Below are positions 44,233 to 52,038 of a stretch of 64,000 bases of DNA, one piece after another. Position numbers and translations under genes: made by a program. The notes below the pieces were generated by a model. It made no database searches. It was not told the DNA's origin and saw only the letters and a program-made list of their open reading frames with translations. Each line of letters begins with the position of its first letter. Position 1 is the first letter of the stretch. This DNA comes from an uncultured Clostridia bacterium (GTDB lineage: Bacteria > Bacillota > Clostridia > Oscillospirales > Feifaniaceae): the NCBI GenBank assembly GCA_944376235.1, contig CALWCA010000007.1, positions 1 through 64,000 on the forward strand, read 5' to 3'.

Positions 44233-45399
44233 GTGGAGCGGGCAAAAGGGAAATTTCCATTGCGTGCAGTGGCACTTTTTTTGGCGGCGGCACTCTGCCT
44301 GCTGCCGGCGTCCTGTACGCTGACCGGCACGAGCTCTGCTGCCGAATCGGCCAGAGACAAGCTGCTGGAATATTACGAGGAGCTTGGAGAAGAAAGGCTC
44401 AGCGAACAGATGCAGGCCCTGGTGCTGCTTGCGGCAGGGGGGACGGTCTCAAAGGAGACGGTGGAGCGCCTGATCCCGGTCAGTGACCAAACGCTGCCCA
44501 TTGACACGCTGTGCAGCGCCATCTATCTCACGGAGGCGGCGCGGCTTGACAGCCGCAGCTACCGGGGGCAAAACCTGGTGACGCTGCTCTCGCAGCGTCA
44601 GATGGAGGACGGCTCTTTTGGCTTTTTGGAGGAGACGGTGCGTGCCGCGATGACGTTGGAAAACGTGGGCGCGAATTACGACAGGGAGGGGGTCATCCGC
44701 CTGCTGATCTCGGCGCAGAGGCCGGACGGCGGCTTTTGTGCACAGGAGGGCGGCGAGACCGATCTCACTCTGACAGGGCTGACGCTCTCCCTGCTGACCT
44801 GCTTTGAGGACGACTACCGCGCCCAAACCATGCTGGAACGGGCGGTGGAATATCTTGCGGCGCTGGCGAGTGCCCTGCCGGAGCCCCCACCCGACTGCGA
44901 GGCGCTGTCGGCGGTGATTTGCGGGCTGGCTGATGCAGGGCAGGAGCTTTCTTCGGAGCAGTGGAGCGGCCTTTTGGACGCCATCCTCGACTGTCAAACG
45001 CAGGACGACACCTTTGCCGCGCAGCCCGGGCAAGCTTCTGACCAGGGGGCAACTACTCATGCGCTGGCTGCCCTTGAGGCGGTTCATTCCGGGAAAAGCT
45101 GGTGGAACAGCGTGATTTTGCGCAGTGGCGTGGTGTCCTTGTCCATCGTGGAGGGGGAGGAGACCCTCTACGAGGTGGGCAGGTTTGTGCTGCAGGAGGA
45201 GGAGACGGCGCTGTCTCTTCTGGGGCGCTTTTGCGCGGCAAACGGAATCGACATCCAGTATCAGATGGGCGCCGTGCTTTCGATTGAGCAAATCCAGGCG
45301 TCGGGAAGCGCCAAATGGCATCTGTTTGTCAACGGCGAGGAGAGCCCCGAGGACCGGGTGCTGGCTGCGGGCGACGAGGTGGTTTGGAAGTTTTCTTAA
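44233..45399 (+). CDS. Intrinsic-factor-like lipoprotein (alpha/alpha barrel plus DUF4430)
   Basis: A 388-residue protein with a lipoprotein signal ending L-L-P-A-S-C (Cys28). Residues about 40-290 form an alpha-helical repeat region with cyclase/prenyltransferase-type motifs Q-M-E-D-G-S-F-G-F (~122) and Q-R-P-D-G-G-F (~161). The last 90 residues resemble DUF4430: L-S-L-L-G-R-F-C-A-A-N-G, W-H-L-F-V-N-G-E-E-S, L-A-A-G-D-E-V-V-W-K-F. This barrel-then-beta order is that of intrinsic factor and transcobalamin, and it is a compact membrane-anchored relative of the riboswitch-controlled protein at 23 kb. No riboswitch is visible upstream, only the ackA terminator. GTG 44233 follows GGAGGGG. Confidence 0.8.
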   Translation: MERAKGKFPLRAVALFLAAALCLLPASCTLTGTSSAAESARDKLLEYYEELGEERLSEQMQALVLLAAGGTVSKETVERLIPVSDQTLPIDTLCSAIYLTEAARLDSRSYRGQNLVTLLSQRQMEDGSFGFLEETVRAAMTLENVGANYDREGVIRLLISAQRPDGGFCAQEGGETDLTLTGLTLSLLTCFEDDYRAQTMLERAVEYLAALASALPEPPPDCEALSAVICGLADAGQELSSEQWSGLLDAILDCQTQDDTFAAQPGQASDQGATTHALAALEAVHSGKSWWNSVILRSGVVSLSIVEGEETLYEVGRFVLQEEETALSLLGRFCAANGIDIQYQMGAVLSIEQIQASGSAKWHLFVNGEESPEDRVLAAGDEVVWKFS

Positions 45400-45464
45400 A
45401 AATTGGAGCTTTTCTCATGTCTCCCAAAGGAAAAGCCAAAGGGGACGTCTGTCCAAAAGACGAA

Positions 45465-45497
45465 AAAAGCCTGCCGCACTTTTCGCGGCAGGCTTTT
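45465..45497 (+). terminator. Terminator after the DUF4430 lipoprotein
   Basis: AAAAGCCTGCCGC (45465-45477) pairs with GCGGCAGGCTTTT (45485-45497). Confidence 0.85.
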
Positions 45498-45532
45498 CCG
45501 GGCGGCGGCAACAGGTGCAAACGCCATAGAGG

Positions 45533-45573
45533 AAAATGAGCGGTGCCGGGCAGGGCCTGACACCGCTCATTTT
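45533..45573. terminator. Bidirectional terminator, also serving the DUF378 gene
   Basis: AAAATGAGCGGTG (45533-45545) pairs with CACCGCTCATTTT (45561-45573). It lies between a plus-strand and a minus-strand gene. Confidence 0.85.
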
Positions 45574-45660
45574 CGTTTTGCCACCTCCGCCCGATGGCAG
45601 GCCCAAAGGGATTTTCCTGCGGGCGCCGTTACGGATGGAAAGCCTGTTTGGTACGCAGCG

Positions 45661-45867
45661 TTATTGTTTGGATTCGACCAGCTCGGTGTCGCGGAAAAAC
45701 AGCGAAATGCACCAGATTCCGGCCAGGCCGACCAGGGTGAAGACGATGCGCGACAGCGCGGTCATCTGCCCGCCGAACAGCCAGCCGACGATGTCGAAGC
45801 CAAAAATACCGATGCTGCCCCAATTGATGGCGCCGATGATGGCAAGCACCAATGCAAATTGATCCAT
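45661..45867 (-). CDS. DUF378 small membrane protein
   Basis: A 68-residue protein with two membrane helices, matching DUF378 (YuzA-like): L-V-L-A-I-I-G-A-I-N-W-G-S-I-G-I-F-G-F-D in helix 1 and L-S-R-I-V-F-T-L-V-G-L-A-G-I in helix 2. The function of the family is unknown. It is a lone gene; an overlapping 83-residue frame on the same strand is a shadow. The ATG follows GAGGAGTTG. Confidence 0.88.
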   Translation of the reverse strand: MDQFALVLAIIGAINWGSIGIFGFDIVGWLFGGQMTALSRIVFTLVGLAGIWCISLFFRDTELVESKQ

Positions 45868-46108
45868 GGTTTTGTTTCAACTCCTCACTGCTCGTGATGT
45901 CTCTCCTAGCATTTCCGAAGCCTCCACGTTTATGCGAAAATCAGCGTGTGCGGACATGTCTCTTTTTTCCAAAACAGGAAAAAAGGCCGTGTGCGCGCCG
46001 GGCAGCAGACGGGGAAAAGCGCAAAAGGGCTTTTTGATGGATGTTTTTTTATTGATGCCCCGAAATGAAAAAAATAAAAAGGAAGGCGGGAGGAAAGGCG
46101 TGCATGAC

Positions 46109-46137
46109 TTGTCAAAAAAAGGGCGCTTTGATAAAAT
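46109..46137 (+). promoter_or_regulatory. Promoter for the DUF362 gene / ispE
   Basis: TTGTCA (46109-46114), a 17-base spacer and TAAAAT (46132-46137), 122 bases upstream of the start. The rest of the 45868-46258 spacer contains no gene that I can support. Confidence 0.7.
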
Positions 46138-46258
46138 AAAACACAAGTCCCGCCGGCAGACAGGATCTTGTCCCGTCCGTCGGGCCGGGAGGCTTTGAGA
46201 CGAGCATTGGTTCAAACAAACAAGAAAAAGTCAGGCTGGCCAAAGGGAGGGAGAGAAG

Positions 46259-47395
46259 ATGGAGCGGCAGACCGTTTCGGTACGGCGCAGCCCAACCTAT
46301 GAGAGAGAGGCCATGCTGGAAGCGGTGAGGGCGCATTTTGACGCCTTTGGCGGCGTGGGCGCCTTTGTCCGGCCGGGAGACAGGGTTCTTCTCAAGACCA
46401 ATCTCCTCATGGCGCGTGCCCCGCAGGCCGCCACCACCACGCACCCCTCGCTTGTATGGGCCATTGCGGCGGCGGCGAGGGAGGCGGGCGGCCTTGTCTG
46501 CATTGCGGACAGCCCCGGAGGGCGATACACAAAAGAGACGCTGAAAAAATGTTATCGTATTTCAGGGCTGGAGCAAGCGGCGCAAAGCGCCGGAGCTTGG
46601 CTCAACTTTGACTTGGGCGCACAGCAGGTCTCTTTTCCCGAGGGAAAGCTGTGCCGCAGCTTTCACCTGATTTCCCCGTGGCATGAGGCCGACGTCGTGT
46701 TTTCGGCCTGCAAGCTCAAGACCCATGCCATGACGGCCTACACCGGGGCGGTGAAAAACTGTTTTGGCCTCATCCCCGGGCTTGAAAAGCCCGAGATGCA
46801 TTTTCGCTTTCAGCAGCTTCCGGCCTTTGCCCAGATGCTGATCGACCTGTGCCGGTGCGCCGCGCCGCGCCTGACCTTTATGGACGCCGTGGTCGGCATG
46901 GAGGGCAACGGCCCTTCGGGCGGGACGCCCCGCCCTCTGGGGCTGACGCTGTGTGCCGAAAACCCCTTTGCGCTCGACCTGTTTGCCTCCGATTTGATCG
47001 GCTTTGCCGCCCACGAGGTTGAAACGGTGCGGCTGGCCGTGCAGCAGGGGCTGTGCCCAGAAAGGGCGGAGCAGCTGCTGGCCGTCGGAGAGGATGCGGC
47101 GCCTTATCGGTGCTCCTTTGAGCGTGCCGCTTCGGGCGACGTCACTTTTTCCTCGCGCATTCCAGGGCCCTTGCAAAAGCCGATCAAACGGCTGCTTGCC
47201 CCGCGCCCCGTCGTCGATGCGGCGCGCTGCGTCGGCTGCGGCGAGTGTGCGGCAAGCTGTCCGGTGCAGACCATCTCCATAAGCGGGGGAAAAGCCCATA
47301 TCGAAAAAAAGCGGTGTATCCGATGCTTTTGCTGTCAGGAGATGTGCCCGGTGAAGGCCATCGACATTCGGAAATTCCGGGGGTTTCAAATTTGA
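46259..47395 (+). CDS. DUF362 domain protein with two C-terminal [4Fe-4S] sites
   Basis: A 378-residue protein. Residues 1-300 are a DUF362 domain with L-L-K-T-N-L-L, I-A-D-S-P-G-G, K-L-K-T-H-A-M-T-A-Y-T-G-A-V-K-N-C-F-G and M-D-A-V-V-G-M-E-G-N-G-P. The tail carries two ferredoxin clusters, C-V-G-C-G-E-C-A-A-S-C-P and C-I-R-C-F-C-C-Q-E-M-C-P. The family is thought to be redox-linked, but its reaction is unknown. The ATG follows GGGAGAGAAG. ispE starts 35 bases later on the same message; a link through the Fe-S-rich isoprenoid pathway is only a guess. Confidence 0.9.
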   Translation: MERQTVSVRRSPTYEREAMLEAVRAHFDAFGGVGAFVRPGDRVLLKTNLLMARAPQAATTTHPSLVWAIAAAAREAGGLVCIADSPGGRYTKETLKKCYRISGLEQAAQSAGAWLNFDLGAQQVSFPEGKLCRSFHLISPWHEADVVFSACKLKTHAMTAYTGAVKNCFGLIPGLEKPEMHFRFQQLPAFAQMLIDLCRCAAPRLTFMDAVVGMEGNGPSGGTPRPLGLTLCAENPFALDLFASDLIGFAAHEVETVRLAVQQGLCPERAEQLLAVGEDAAPYRCSFERAASGDVTFSSRIPGPLQKPIKRLLAPRPVVDAARCVGCGECAASCPVQTISISGGKAHIEKKRCIRCFCCQEMCPVKAIDIRKFRGFQI

Positions 47396-47430
47396 CCGTG
47401 CAGGGCCACGGAGGTCGGAGGGATTTGATC

Positions 47431-48393
47431 GTGGGACGAAAAACAACGGGGCAAAACGATATGCTTCGCCTGCGGGTGCCGGCAAAGCTCAATCTGGCGC
47501 TTGATGTGCTGAGCCTTCGGGAAGACGGGTATCACGAAATCGAAACGGTGATGCAGGCCGTCTCCATATATGACGAGCTGGTGCTGCGCCGCCGCAGCGA
47601 GCGGGGAGTGACCCTCTCGTCCACGCTTCCCTTTCTGCCGCTTGACACAAGGAACCTGGCCTATCGCGCTGCCGTGGCCTTTTTCAAGGAGATAGGCCTG
47701 GAGCGTTACGGTATTGAAATTTCCCTGAAGAAACGCATTCCGGTGGGGGCCGGCATGGGGGGAGGCAGCGCCAATGCGGCAGGGGTGCTGCTGGGGCTCA
47801 ACCGTCTGTACGGGGCGGGGCTGTCGATGCAGCGCCTGTCTGAAATCGGGCTCACCCTCGGGGCCGACGTCCCCTTCTGCCTGCTCATGGGCGGCGCCGC
47901 GCTTGCCTGCGGCATCGGCGAGAAGCTGACGCCTCTGCCCTCCATGCCGCACTGTACGCTGGTTGTGGCCAAGCCGAGGGCCAGCATTTCCACCCCCGTC
48001 CTGTATCGGAAATATGACGAATGCGGGAGCAAACCCCATCCCGACTGCAGGGCGCTGGCACGCGAAATGGGGGGCAGTCTCAAGCGCGTGGCGTCCCGGT
48101 GCGGCAACGCACTGGAGCCTGCCGCCGCGCTCTCGGTCCCCATGATCGGGAAAATGGCGCAGGAGCTGCGGGAAAAGGGGGCGCTTTGCGCGGTTATGAC
48201 GGGGAGCGGCTCGGCGGTATTCGGGATTTTTTCGCACAACAGCACCGCGAGGGCAGCTACGGCATGGATGCGCAGGGAGCATCCCGGCTGCTTTGTTTCG
48301 CTGGCAAGCCCTGTCGAGCGGGCCTCCCTGAATCTGCAGGAGCAGGGCAGGCCGGAAAGCGGTGGTCAGGCCGACGGAGACCGTCCGGTATAA
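47431..48393 (+). CDS. ispE: 4-diphosphocytidyl-2-C-methyl-D-erythritol kinase
   Basis: A GHMP kinase of about 320 residues in the non-mevalonate isoprenoid pathway. V-P-A-K-L-N-L-A-L-D-V (substrate), P-V-G-A-G-M-G-G-G-S-A-N-A-A-G-V-L (ATP loop) and M-T-G-S-G-S-A-V-F-G-I-F (C-terminal motif) are all present. GTG 47431 lies eight bases after GGAGGG and is preferred; ATG 47461 is the alternative and has a weak ribosome-binding site. The C-terminal 25 residues are low complexity. Confidence 0.95.
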   Translation: MGRKTTGQNDMLRLRVPAKLNLALDVLSLREDGYHEIETVMQAVSIYDELVLRRRSERGVTLSSTLPFLPLDTRNLAYRAAVAFFKEIGLERYGIEISLKKRIPVGAGMGGGSANAAGVLLGLNRLYGAGLSMQRLSEIGLTLGADVPFCLLMGGAALACGIGEKLTPLPSMPHCTLVVAKPRASISTPVLYRKYDECGSKPHPDCRALAREMGGSLKRVASRCGNALEPAAALSVPMIGKMAQELREKGALCAVMTGSGSAVFGIFSHNSTARAATAWMRREHPGCFVSLASPVERASLNLQEQGRPESGGQADGDRPV

Positions 48394-48400
48394 AAAGATC

Positions 48401-48443
48401 AAAAACAGGCAACGCTGAAAAAAGCGACGGCCTGTTTTTTCTT
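48401..48443 (+). terminator. Terminator after ispE
   Basis: AAAAACAGGC (48401-48410) pairs with GCCTGTTTTT (48430-48439), with an inner CGCT/AGCG hairpin and a T-rich 3' end. Confidence 0.85.
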
Positions 48444-48522
48444 TTGCCCGCAAGGGCTTTTTTGATGCAGTACCGGGCGGGAAAAGCCACTGTTTGACAG
48501 AGAAGAAAAACAAAGAAAAGTT

Positions 48523-48561
48523 CCTGCCGGGGGCCTTCAAAAAAGGGCAGCCCCCGGCAGG
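48523..48561. repeat. 12-bp inverted repeat in the spoIIR leader
   Basis: CCTGCCGGGGGC (48523-48534) is the exact reverse complement of GCCCCCGGCAGG (48550-48561), 29 bases before the spoIIR start. No U tract follows on the plus strand. Confidence 0.7.
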
Positions 48562-48589
48562 ATGGCTCACAGTAAGAAAGGAAGAGGGT

Positions 48590-49237
48590 ATGGGAAATTC
48601 TTTGAGAAGAGGAAAAAGGACAAAGCGGCTGTTTTGGGCCTGCACGGCGGCGCTGGCTCTTTGCTGCTGTGCGGTGCCGCTTATCCGTGCGGCCCGCAGC
48701 ACCAAAGAGCTTGCCGACACCATCATCCGGCTGCACATCGTGGCAGCCTCTGACGACGAGGCCGATCAAGCCGACAAGCTGCTGGTGCGCGACGGGATTG
48801 CAGAGCTGGCGCGGCTTGAGCTGTCGGACTGTCAGAGCAAGCAGGAGGCCCAACAAACGATTGCCGCAAGGCTGGGAAGGATCGAGCAAAAAGCCAGTGA
48901 GATCCTGAAAGAGCAGGGGAGACCGTCAAATGTTACGGTGCGCCTTACACAGGAGCATTTCCCCCTGCGGCAGTATGGGAAACTCACCGTTCCCGCCGGG
49001 ACCTACACTGCGCTTGTTGTGACCATCGGGGAAGGGGAGGGGCACAACTGGTGGTGCGTGATGTATCCCCCGCTTTGCTACAGTGGAACGGATCTGCAAA
49101 ACGAGCAGGAGGCCATCGACTTTTTGGATGCGCGCCTTTCTCCTCAGACCATGGAGCGGGTGCTGCAGGGGGAAGAGACGGTATACCGCTTTGCGCTGCT
49201 CGATGGGCTCAAGGCCTTTTTGTCCGGAGATGGTTAA
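48590..49237 (+). CDS. spoIIR: Stage II sporulation protein R
   Basis: A 215-residue signalling protein secreted by the forespore to trigger processing of pro-sigma-E in the mother cell. It has an N-terminal membrane/signal helix (L-F-W-A-C-T-A-A-L-A-L-C-C-C) and the family patterns I-I-R-L-H-I-V-A-A-S-D-D-E-A-D-Q and H-N-W-W-C-V-M-Y-P-P-L-C-Y. ATG 48590 follows GGAAGAGGG; an upstream frame start at 48494 would translate the leader hairpin. Its presence is the strongest sign that the organism belongs to a sporulating lineage. Confidence 0.93.
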   Translation: MGNSLRRGKRTKRLFWACTAALALCCCAVPLIRAARSTKELADTIIRLHIVAASDDEADQADKLLVRDGIAELARLELSDCQSKQEAQQTIAARLGRIEQKASEILKEQGRPSNVTVRLTQEHFPLRQYGKLTVPAGTYTALVVTIGEGEGHNWWCVMYPPLCYSGTDLQNEQEAIDFLDARLSPQTMERVLQGEETVYRFALLDGLKAFLSGDG

Positions 49238-49405
49238 AATCCAATGCGCGGAAAAGAGATAAAAAGCAAGGCCTCAAACGAGGGCAAGGCCCCTAACGAT
49301 GTTGCTCAAAAGCGCCGGCAGCTCCAAGTGAGAAAGAGCCTGGGAGAGGGCGGGCCTTGGGGGCTTGGGACAGGCTTTGCCTGTTTGGCAGGCGGAGGGC
49401 AGGCT

Positions 49406-49453
49406 AAAAAAAGCATGCGCCGTCTTCTTTTCAAAAGGAGGCGGCGCATATGC
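49406..49453 (-). terminator. Minus-strand hairpin with U tract
   Basis: GCATGCGCCG (49413-49422) pairs with CGGCGC-AT-ATGC on the other side, with a two-base bulge and an inner CTTTT/AAAAG. Seven A residues at 49406-49412 give a U tract on the minus strand. The spacer 49238-49537 otherwise shows nothing recognisable. Confidence 0.55.
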
Positions 49454-49537
49454 TGTGCAGCGCAAAGGGCTTGATTTGGATAAAGGAAGAGCCGGAGCGG
49501 GAAGGGTGCAGCGACCGACGCGCGGGAGAAAGGATAC

Positions 49538-49576
49538 AAAAGCAGCTCCTCATTTTCGCCTTGAGGAGCTGCTTTT
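49538..49576. terminator. Bidirectional terminator after the VOC gene
   Basis: AAAAGCAGCTCCTCA (49538-49552) pairs perfectly with TGAGGAGCTGCTTTT (49562-49576). It lies 80 bases downstream of the minus-strand VOC gene stop. Confidence 0.9.
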
Positions 49577-49656
49577 GACAGTTTGTCGGCATCTGCTGGG
49601 CTGAAAAGCCCCGGACAGCTTTTGGCTGTTTGAAGCTCTCGGCATCGCCTGGGCTT

Positions 49657-50064
49657 TCAGGGGCGCTTGACATCAAAAAATTCCACGAGCTCTCCCAGAG
49701 GCCCCCTGCAAAAGCCGTTTCGAACCGGCGTGGGCGGGGTGGTGCCCAGCGTGATGTCGGCGGCAGGAGAGGTGACCTGGTACCCGTTTGCTTCGACCAG
49801 AGCCAGCAGGCCGTCAACGTCGTTGGTGCAGAAGGCCAGATGGTCGAGGCTGCCGTGCTCGTTTTTGGGCCATCGGCCGTTGCCCACGATCTCCAGGCAG
49901 CAGTTTCCGGCGTCCAGCATGGCGAGCATGGTGCCGTCGGGCTTTGTCCACCGGGACTGAACCGGCAATCCAAGCAGGTCACAGTAAAAGTGCAGGGTCT
50001 TTTCAAATTCCTCGGGGGTGGCGGGTTTGAGCGAGATGTGGTGAACGGCGGAAATTTTGGACAT
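49657..50064 (-). CDS. VOC (glyoxalase/bleomycin-resistance) family protein
   Basis: A 135-residue protein with the two beta-alpha-beta-beta-beta modules of the VOC superfamily. The first has V-H-H-I-S-L-K, F-Y-C-D-L-L-G-L-P and L-E-I-V-G; the second starts L-D-H-L-A-F-C-T-N-D-V-D and ends G-P-L-G-E-L-V-E-F-F. Metal-ligand positions (H9-type His, E in L-E-I, H in D-H-L, E in V-E-F) are present, so a lyase or isomerase such as lactoylglutathione-lyase-like is plausible. The substrate is not determined. It is a single gene with its own consensus promoter and terminator. Confidence 0.9.
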   Translation of the reverse strand: MSKISAVHHISLKPATPEEFEKTLHFYCDLLGLPVQSRWTKPDGTMLAMLDAGNCCLEIVGNGRWPKNEHGSLDHLAFCTNDVDGLLALVEANGYQVTSPAADITLGTTPPTPVRNGFCRGPLGELVEFFDVKRP

Positions 50065-50096
50065 GGGAACCCCTCCTGTCGTATGATGTTGTTTTT

Positions 50097-50126
50097 AGTA
50101 TAGCGCGTGGGGCGGGAGGCTGTCAA
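50097..50126 (-). promoter_or_regulatory. Promoter for the VOC gene
   Basis: On the minus strand: a perfect TTGACA (50126-50121), an 18-base spacer and TATACT (50102-50097), 33 bases before the start. Confidence 0.85.
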
Positions 50127-50142
50127 AACAGAAAAACACTCC

Positions 50143-50171
50143 TTTTCAAAAAGAGCAAATTTTGTTATACT
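50143..50171 (+). promoter_or_regulatory. Divergent promoter for the ABC transporter pair
   Basis: TTTTCA (50143-50148), a 17-base spacer and an extended -10, TGT-TATACT, ending at 50171. The following leader of about 250 bases contains the tandem repeat at 50174 but no recognised riboswitch. Confidence 0.6.
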
Positions 50172-50173
50172 GA

Positions 50174-50211
50174 CAGCATGCGCAGGAAAGGGCAGCATGC
50201 GCAGGAAAGGG
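50174..50211 (+). repeat. 19-bp perfect tandem duplication
   Basis: CAGCATGCGCAGGAAAGGG occurs twice in a row (50174-50192 and 50193-50211) at the very start of the presumed transcript of the ABC genes. Confidence 0.85.
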
Positions 50212-50428
50212 CTGAGGCGACTTCCCGCATCTGCCCCCCTTGGCCGTGCCCGGACGGGCAGGAGAAAGCCACTGGGGATCCGGCCCGAAAGCAGCGCTGC
50301 CTTTTTGAAGGCCTGCTGCGCAAAGGATGCTTGTCGATTAAGCGGGCCATGGCGGCCGGCGCAAGGCAAGAAGGAAGGGGCCGGGCAGATGGAGAAGGCC
50401 CGCAAAATCATGGAAGGACTGTGACCCG

Positions 50429-51238
50429 ATGAGGCATTTGACGACCCAAAGAAATGAGAACATCCCAAAGCAAGGGACGGCGAGGAGCGGGCGGCTGATG
50501 CCGGCGATCGCGGCGCTCTTTTGGATTTTGGTGTGGCAGGTGGCCAGCATGTGGCTGGGGCAGGAAATTTTGCTGGCTTCCCCCGTCAGGGTGCTGGCCA
50601 CTTTATGGGAGTTTGTGGGACAGCCCGCCTTTTGGGGGGCTGTCGGCTTTTCCTTTGTACGCATTGCGGGCGGATTTTTGCTGGCATGGACGATGGGCAT
50701 TTTTCTGGCGGTCGTGGCGGCAAGGCACCAAAGCGTGCGCATTTTGCTCACCCCTTTGACGGCCGCCGTCAAGGCGACGCCGGTGGCCTCCTTCATCATT
50801 TTGGCCCTGGTGTGGATTCCTTCCAAGAACCTTTCTGTCTTTATTTCCTTTTTGATGGTGCTGCCCATCGTGTATATCAACTGCCTGCAGGGGATTCTCG
50901 GGGTCGATGCCGGCCTGCTGGAGATGGCGCGCGTCTTTCGCGTCTCGCCGCGCCGCCGCCTGCTTTACATCTATCTTCCCGACGTGATGCCCTATCTCAT
51001 TTCGGCGGCCTCGGTGTCGCTGGGCCTTTGCTGGAAGTCGGGCGTGGCGGCAGAGGTCATCGGCCTGCCGACCGGCTCGATCGGAGAGAGCCTCTATGAA
51101 GCCAAGGTGTTTATGCTCACGGGGGAGCTCTTTGCCTGGACGGTGGTCATTATTTTAATCAGCGTGGCCTTTGAAAAGCTGATTTTGGCGCTGCTGCGTG
51201 CGCTTCAGCGCCGCCTGGAGAGGACGGTGAGAGTGTGA
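50429..51238 (+). CDS. ABC transporter permease (SsuC/TauC/ThiX type)
   Basis: A 269-residue permease with about six helices. It has the inner-membrane EAA loop pattern, visible as L-L-E-M-A-R-V-F-R-V-S-P-R-R-R-L-L-Y-I-Y-L-P. Size and pattern match importers for sulfonates, nitrate or thiamine precursors. It overlaps the ATPase gene by four bases. No substrate-binding protein is encoded on either side, so the substrate is open. Confidence 0.9.
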   Translation: MRHLTTQRNENIPKQGTARSGRLMPAIAALFWILVWQVASMWLGQEILLASPVRVLATLWEFVGQPAFWGAVGFSFVRIAGGFLLAWTMGIFLAVVAARHQSVRILLTPLTAAVKATPVASFIILALVWIPSKNLSVFISFLMVLPIVYINCLQGILGVDAGLLEMARVFRVSPRRRLLYIYLPDVMPYLISAASVSLGLCWKSGVAAEVIGLPTGSIGESLYEAKVFMLTGELFAWTVVIILISVAFEKLILALLRALQRRLERTVRV

Positions 51239-51819
51239 GCATCGAGATCACGGGGCTGTGCAAGTCTTTTGGGGACATTACGGCGCTGCACGATCTGACA
51301 CTGACGGTGGAGGAGGGCTGCGTCACCTGTATCACCGGCCCGTCCGGCTGCGGGAAGAGTACACTGCTTTCCATTTTGCTGGGGCTGCTGCAGCCCGACG
51401 CCGGGCAAGTGAAGGGACTGGAAGGCAAGCGGGCCGCCGCCGTATTTCAGGAGGACAGGCTGTGCGAGAGGCTGAGCGCCATTGCCAACATCCTGCTGGT
51501 CTGTGAGCCTGAGGTGAGCCCGCAGGCCGCCTGCGGCATGCTCGAGCGCATGGGACTGGAAAAGCAGCATCATCAAAAGCCGGTGTGCGATTTGAGCGGC
51601 GGCATGAGACGCCGCGTGGCGCTGGCGCGGGCGCTGCTTGCCAAAAGTGACTGGCTGGCGCTTGACGAGCCCTTCAAGGGGCTGGACGAGGACACGCGGG
51701 CGCTTGCCATCCGCGAGCTGCTGGCGCAAAGCCGGGGGAAAACGGTGCTCGTGATCACGCATGACGAGCAGGACATTGAGGCCCTTGGGGCAAGGCACAT
51801 CCGGCTGGCCGCCTGGTAG
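51235..51819 (+). CDS. ABC transporter ATP-binding protein
   Basis: A 194-residue ATPase, short for the family (usually 230-260). Walker A is G-P-S-G-C-G-K-S-T, the Q-loop is A-A-V-F-Q-E-D-R-L, the signature is L-S-G-G-M-R-R-R-V-A-L-A-R-A, Walker B is W-L-A-L-D-E-P-F-K-G-L-D, and the H-loop is I-T-H-D-E. All catalytic motifs are intact; the C-terminal extension is what is missing. GTG 51235 overlaps the permease stop. It belongs to the SsuB/TauB group by partner type. Confidence 0.92.
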   Translation: MSIEITGLCKSFGDITALHDLTLTVEEGCVTCITGPSGCGKSTLLSILLGLLQPDAGQVKGLEGKRAAAVFQEDRLCERLSAIANILLVCEPEVSPQAACGMLERMGLEKQHHQKPVCDLSGGMRRRVALARALLAKSDWLALDEPFKGLDEDTRALAIRELLAQSRGKTVLVITHDEQDIEALGARHIRLAAW

Positions 51820-51976
51820 GGCGGACAGGAGGAATGACAAAAAGCGCCCCCGCCTTTGCTGCGGCATCCTTTGGAATCCCCCTTGGAAGGGCTCGCTGGG
51901 AAAATGTGCAGGGTCTTTGCCTCTTGCCCCGCAGGAAGGCATCCTGCCCCACGGAAAAAAGAACGCTTCACAAAAG

Positions 51977-52017
51977 AAAAAGAGGACGAACGCATAAAGG
52001 GTTCGTCCTCTTTTTTT
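51977..52017. terminator. Bidirectional terminator between ABC and SLH genes
   Basis: A perfect 15-bp stem, AAAAAGAGGACGAAC (51977-51991) with GTTCGTCCTCTTTTT (52001-52015), between convergent genes. Confidence 0.93.
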
Positions 52018-52038
52018 GCTGTGGGGCAAAGCAAAAGG

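Noticed and set aside
50178-50432. 84-residue frame in the ABC leader
   Set aside because: Arginine/glycine-rich GC shadow starting inside the tandem repeat, with no start signal.
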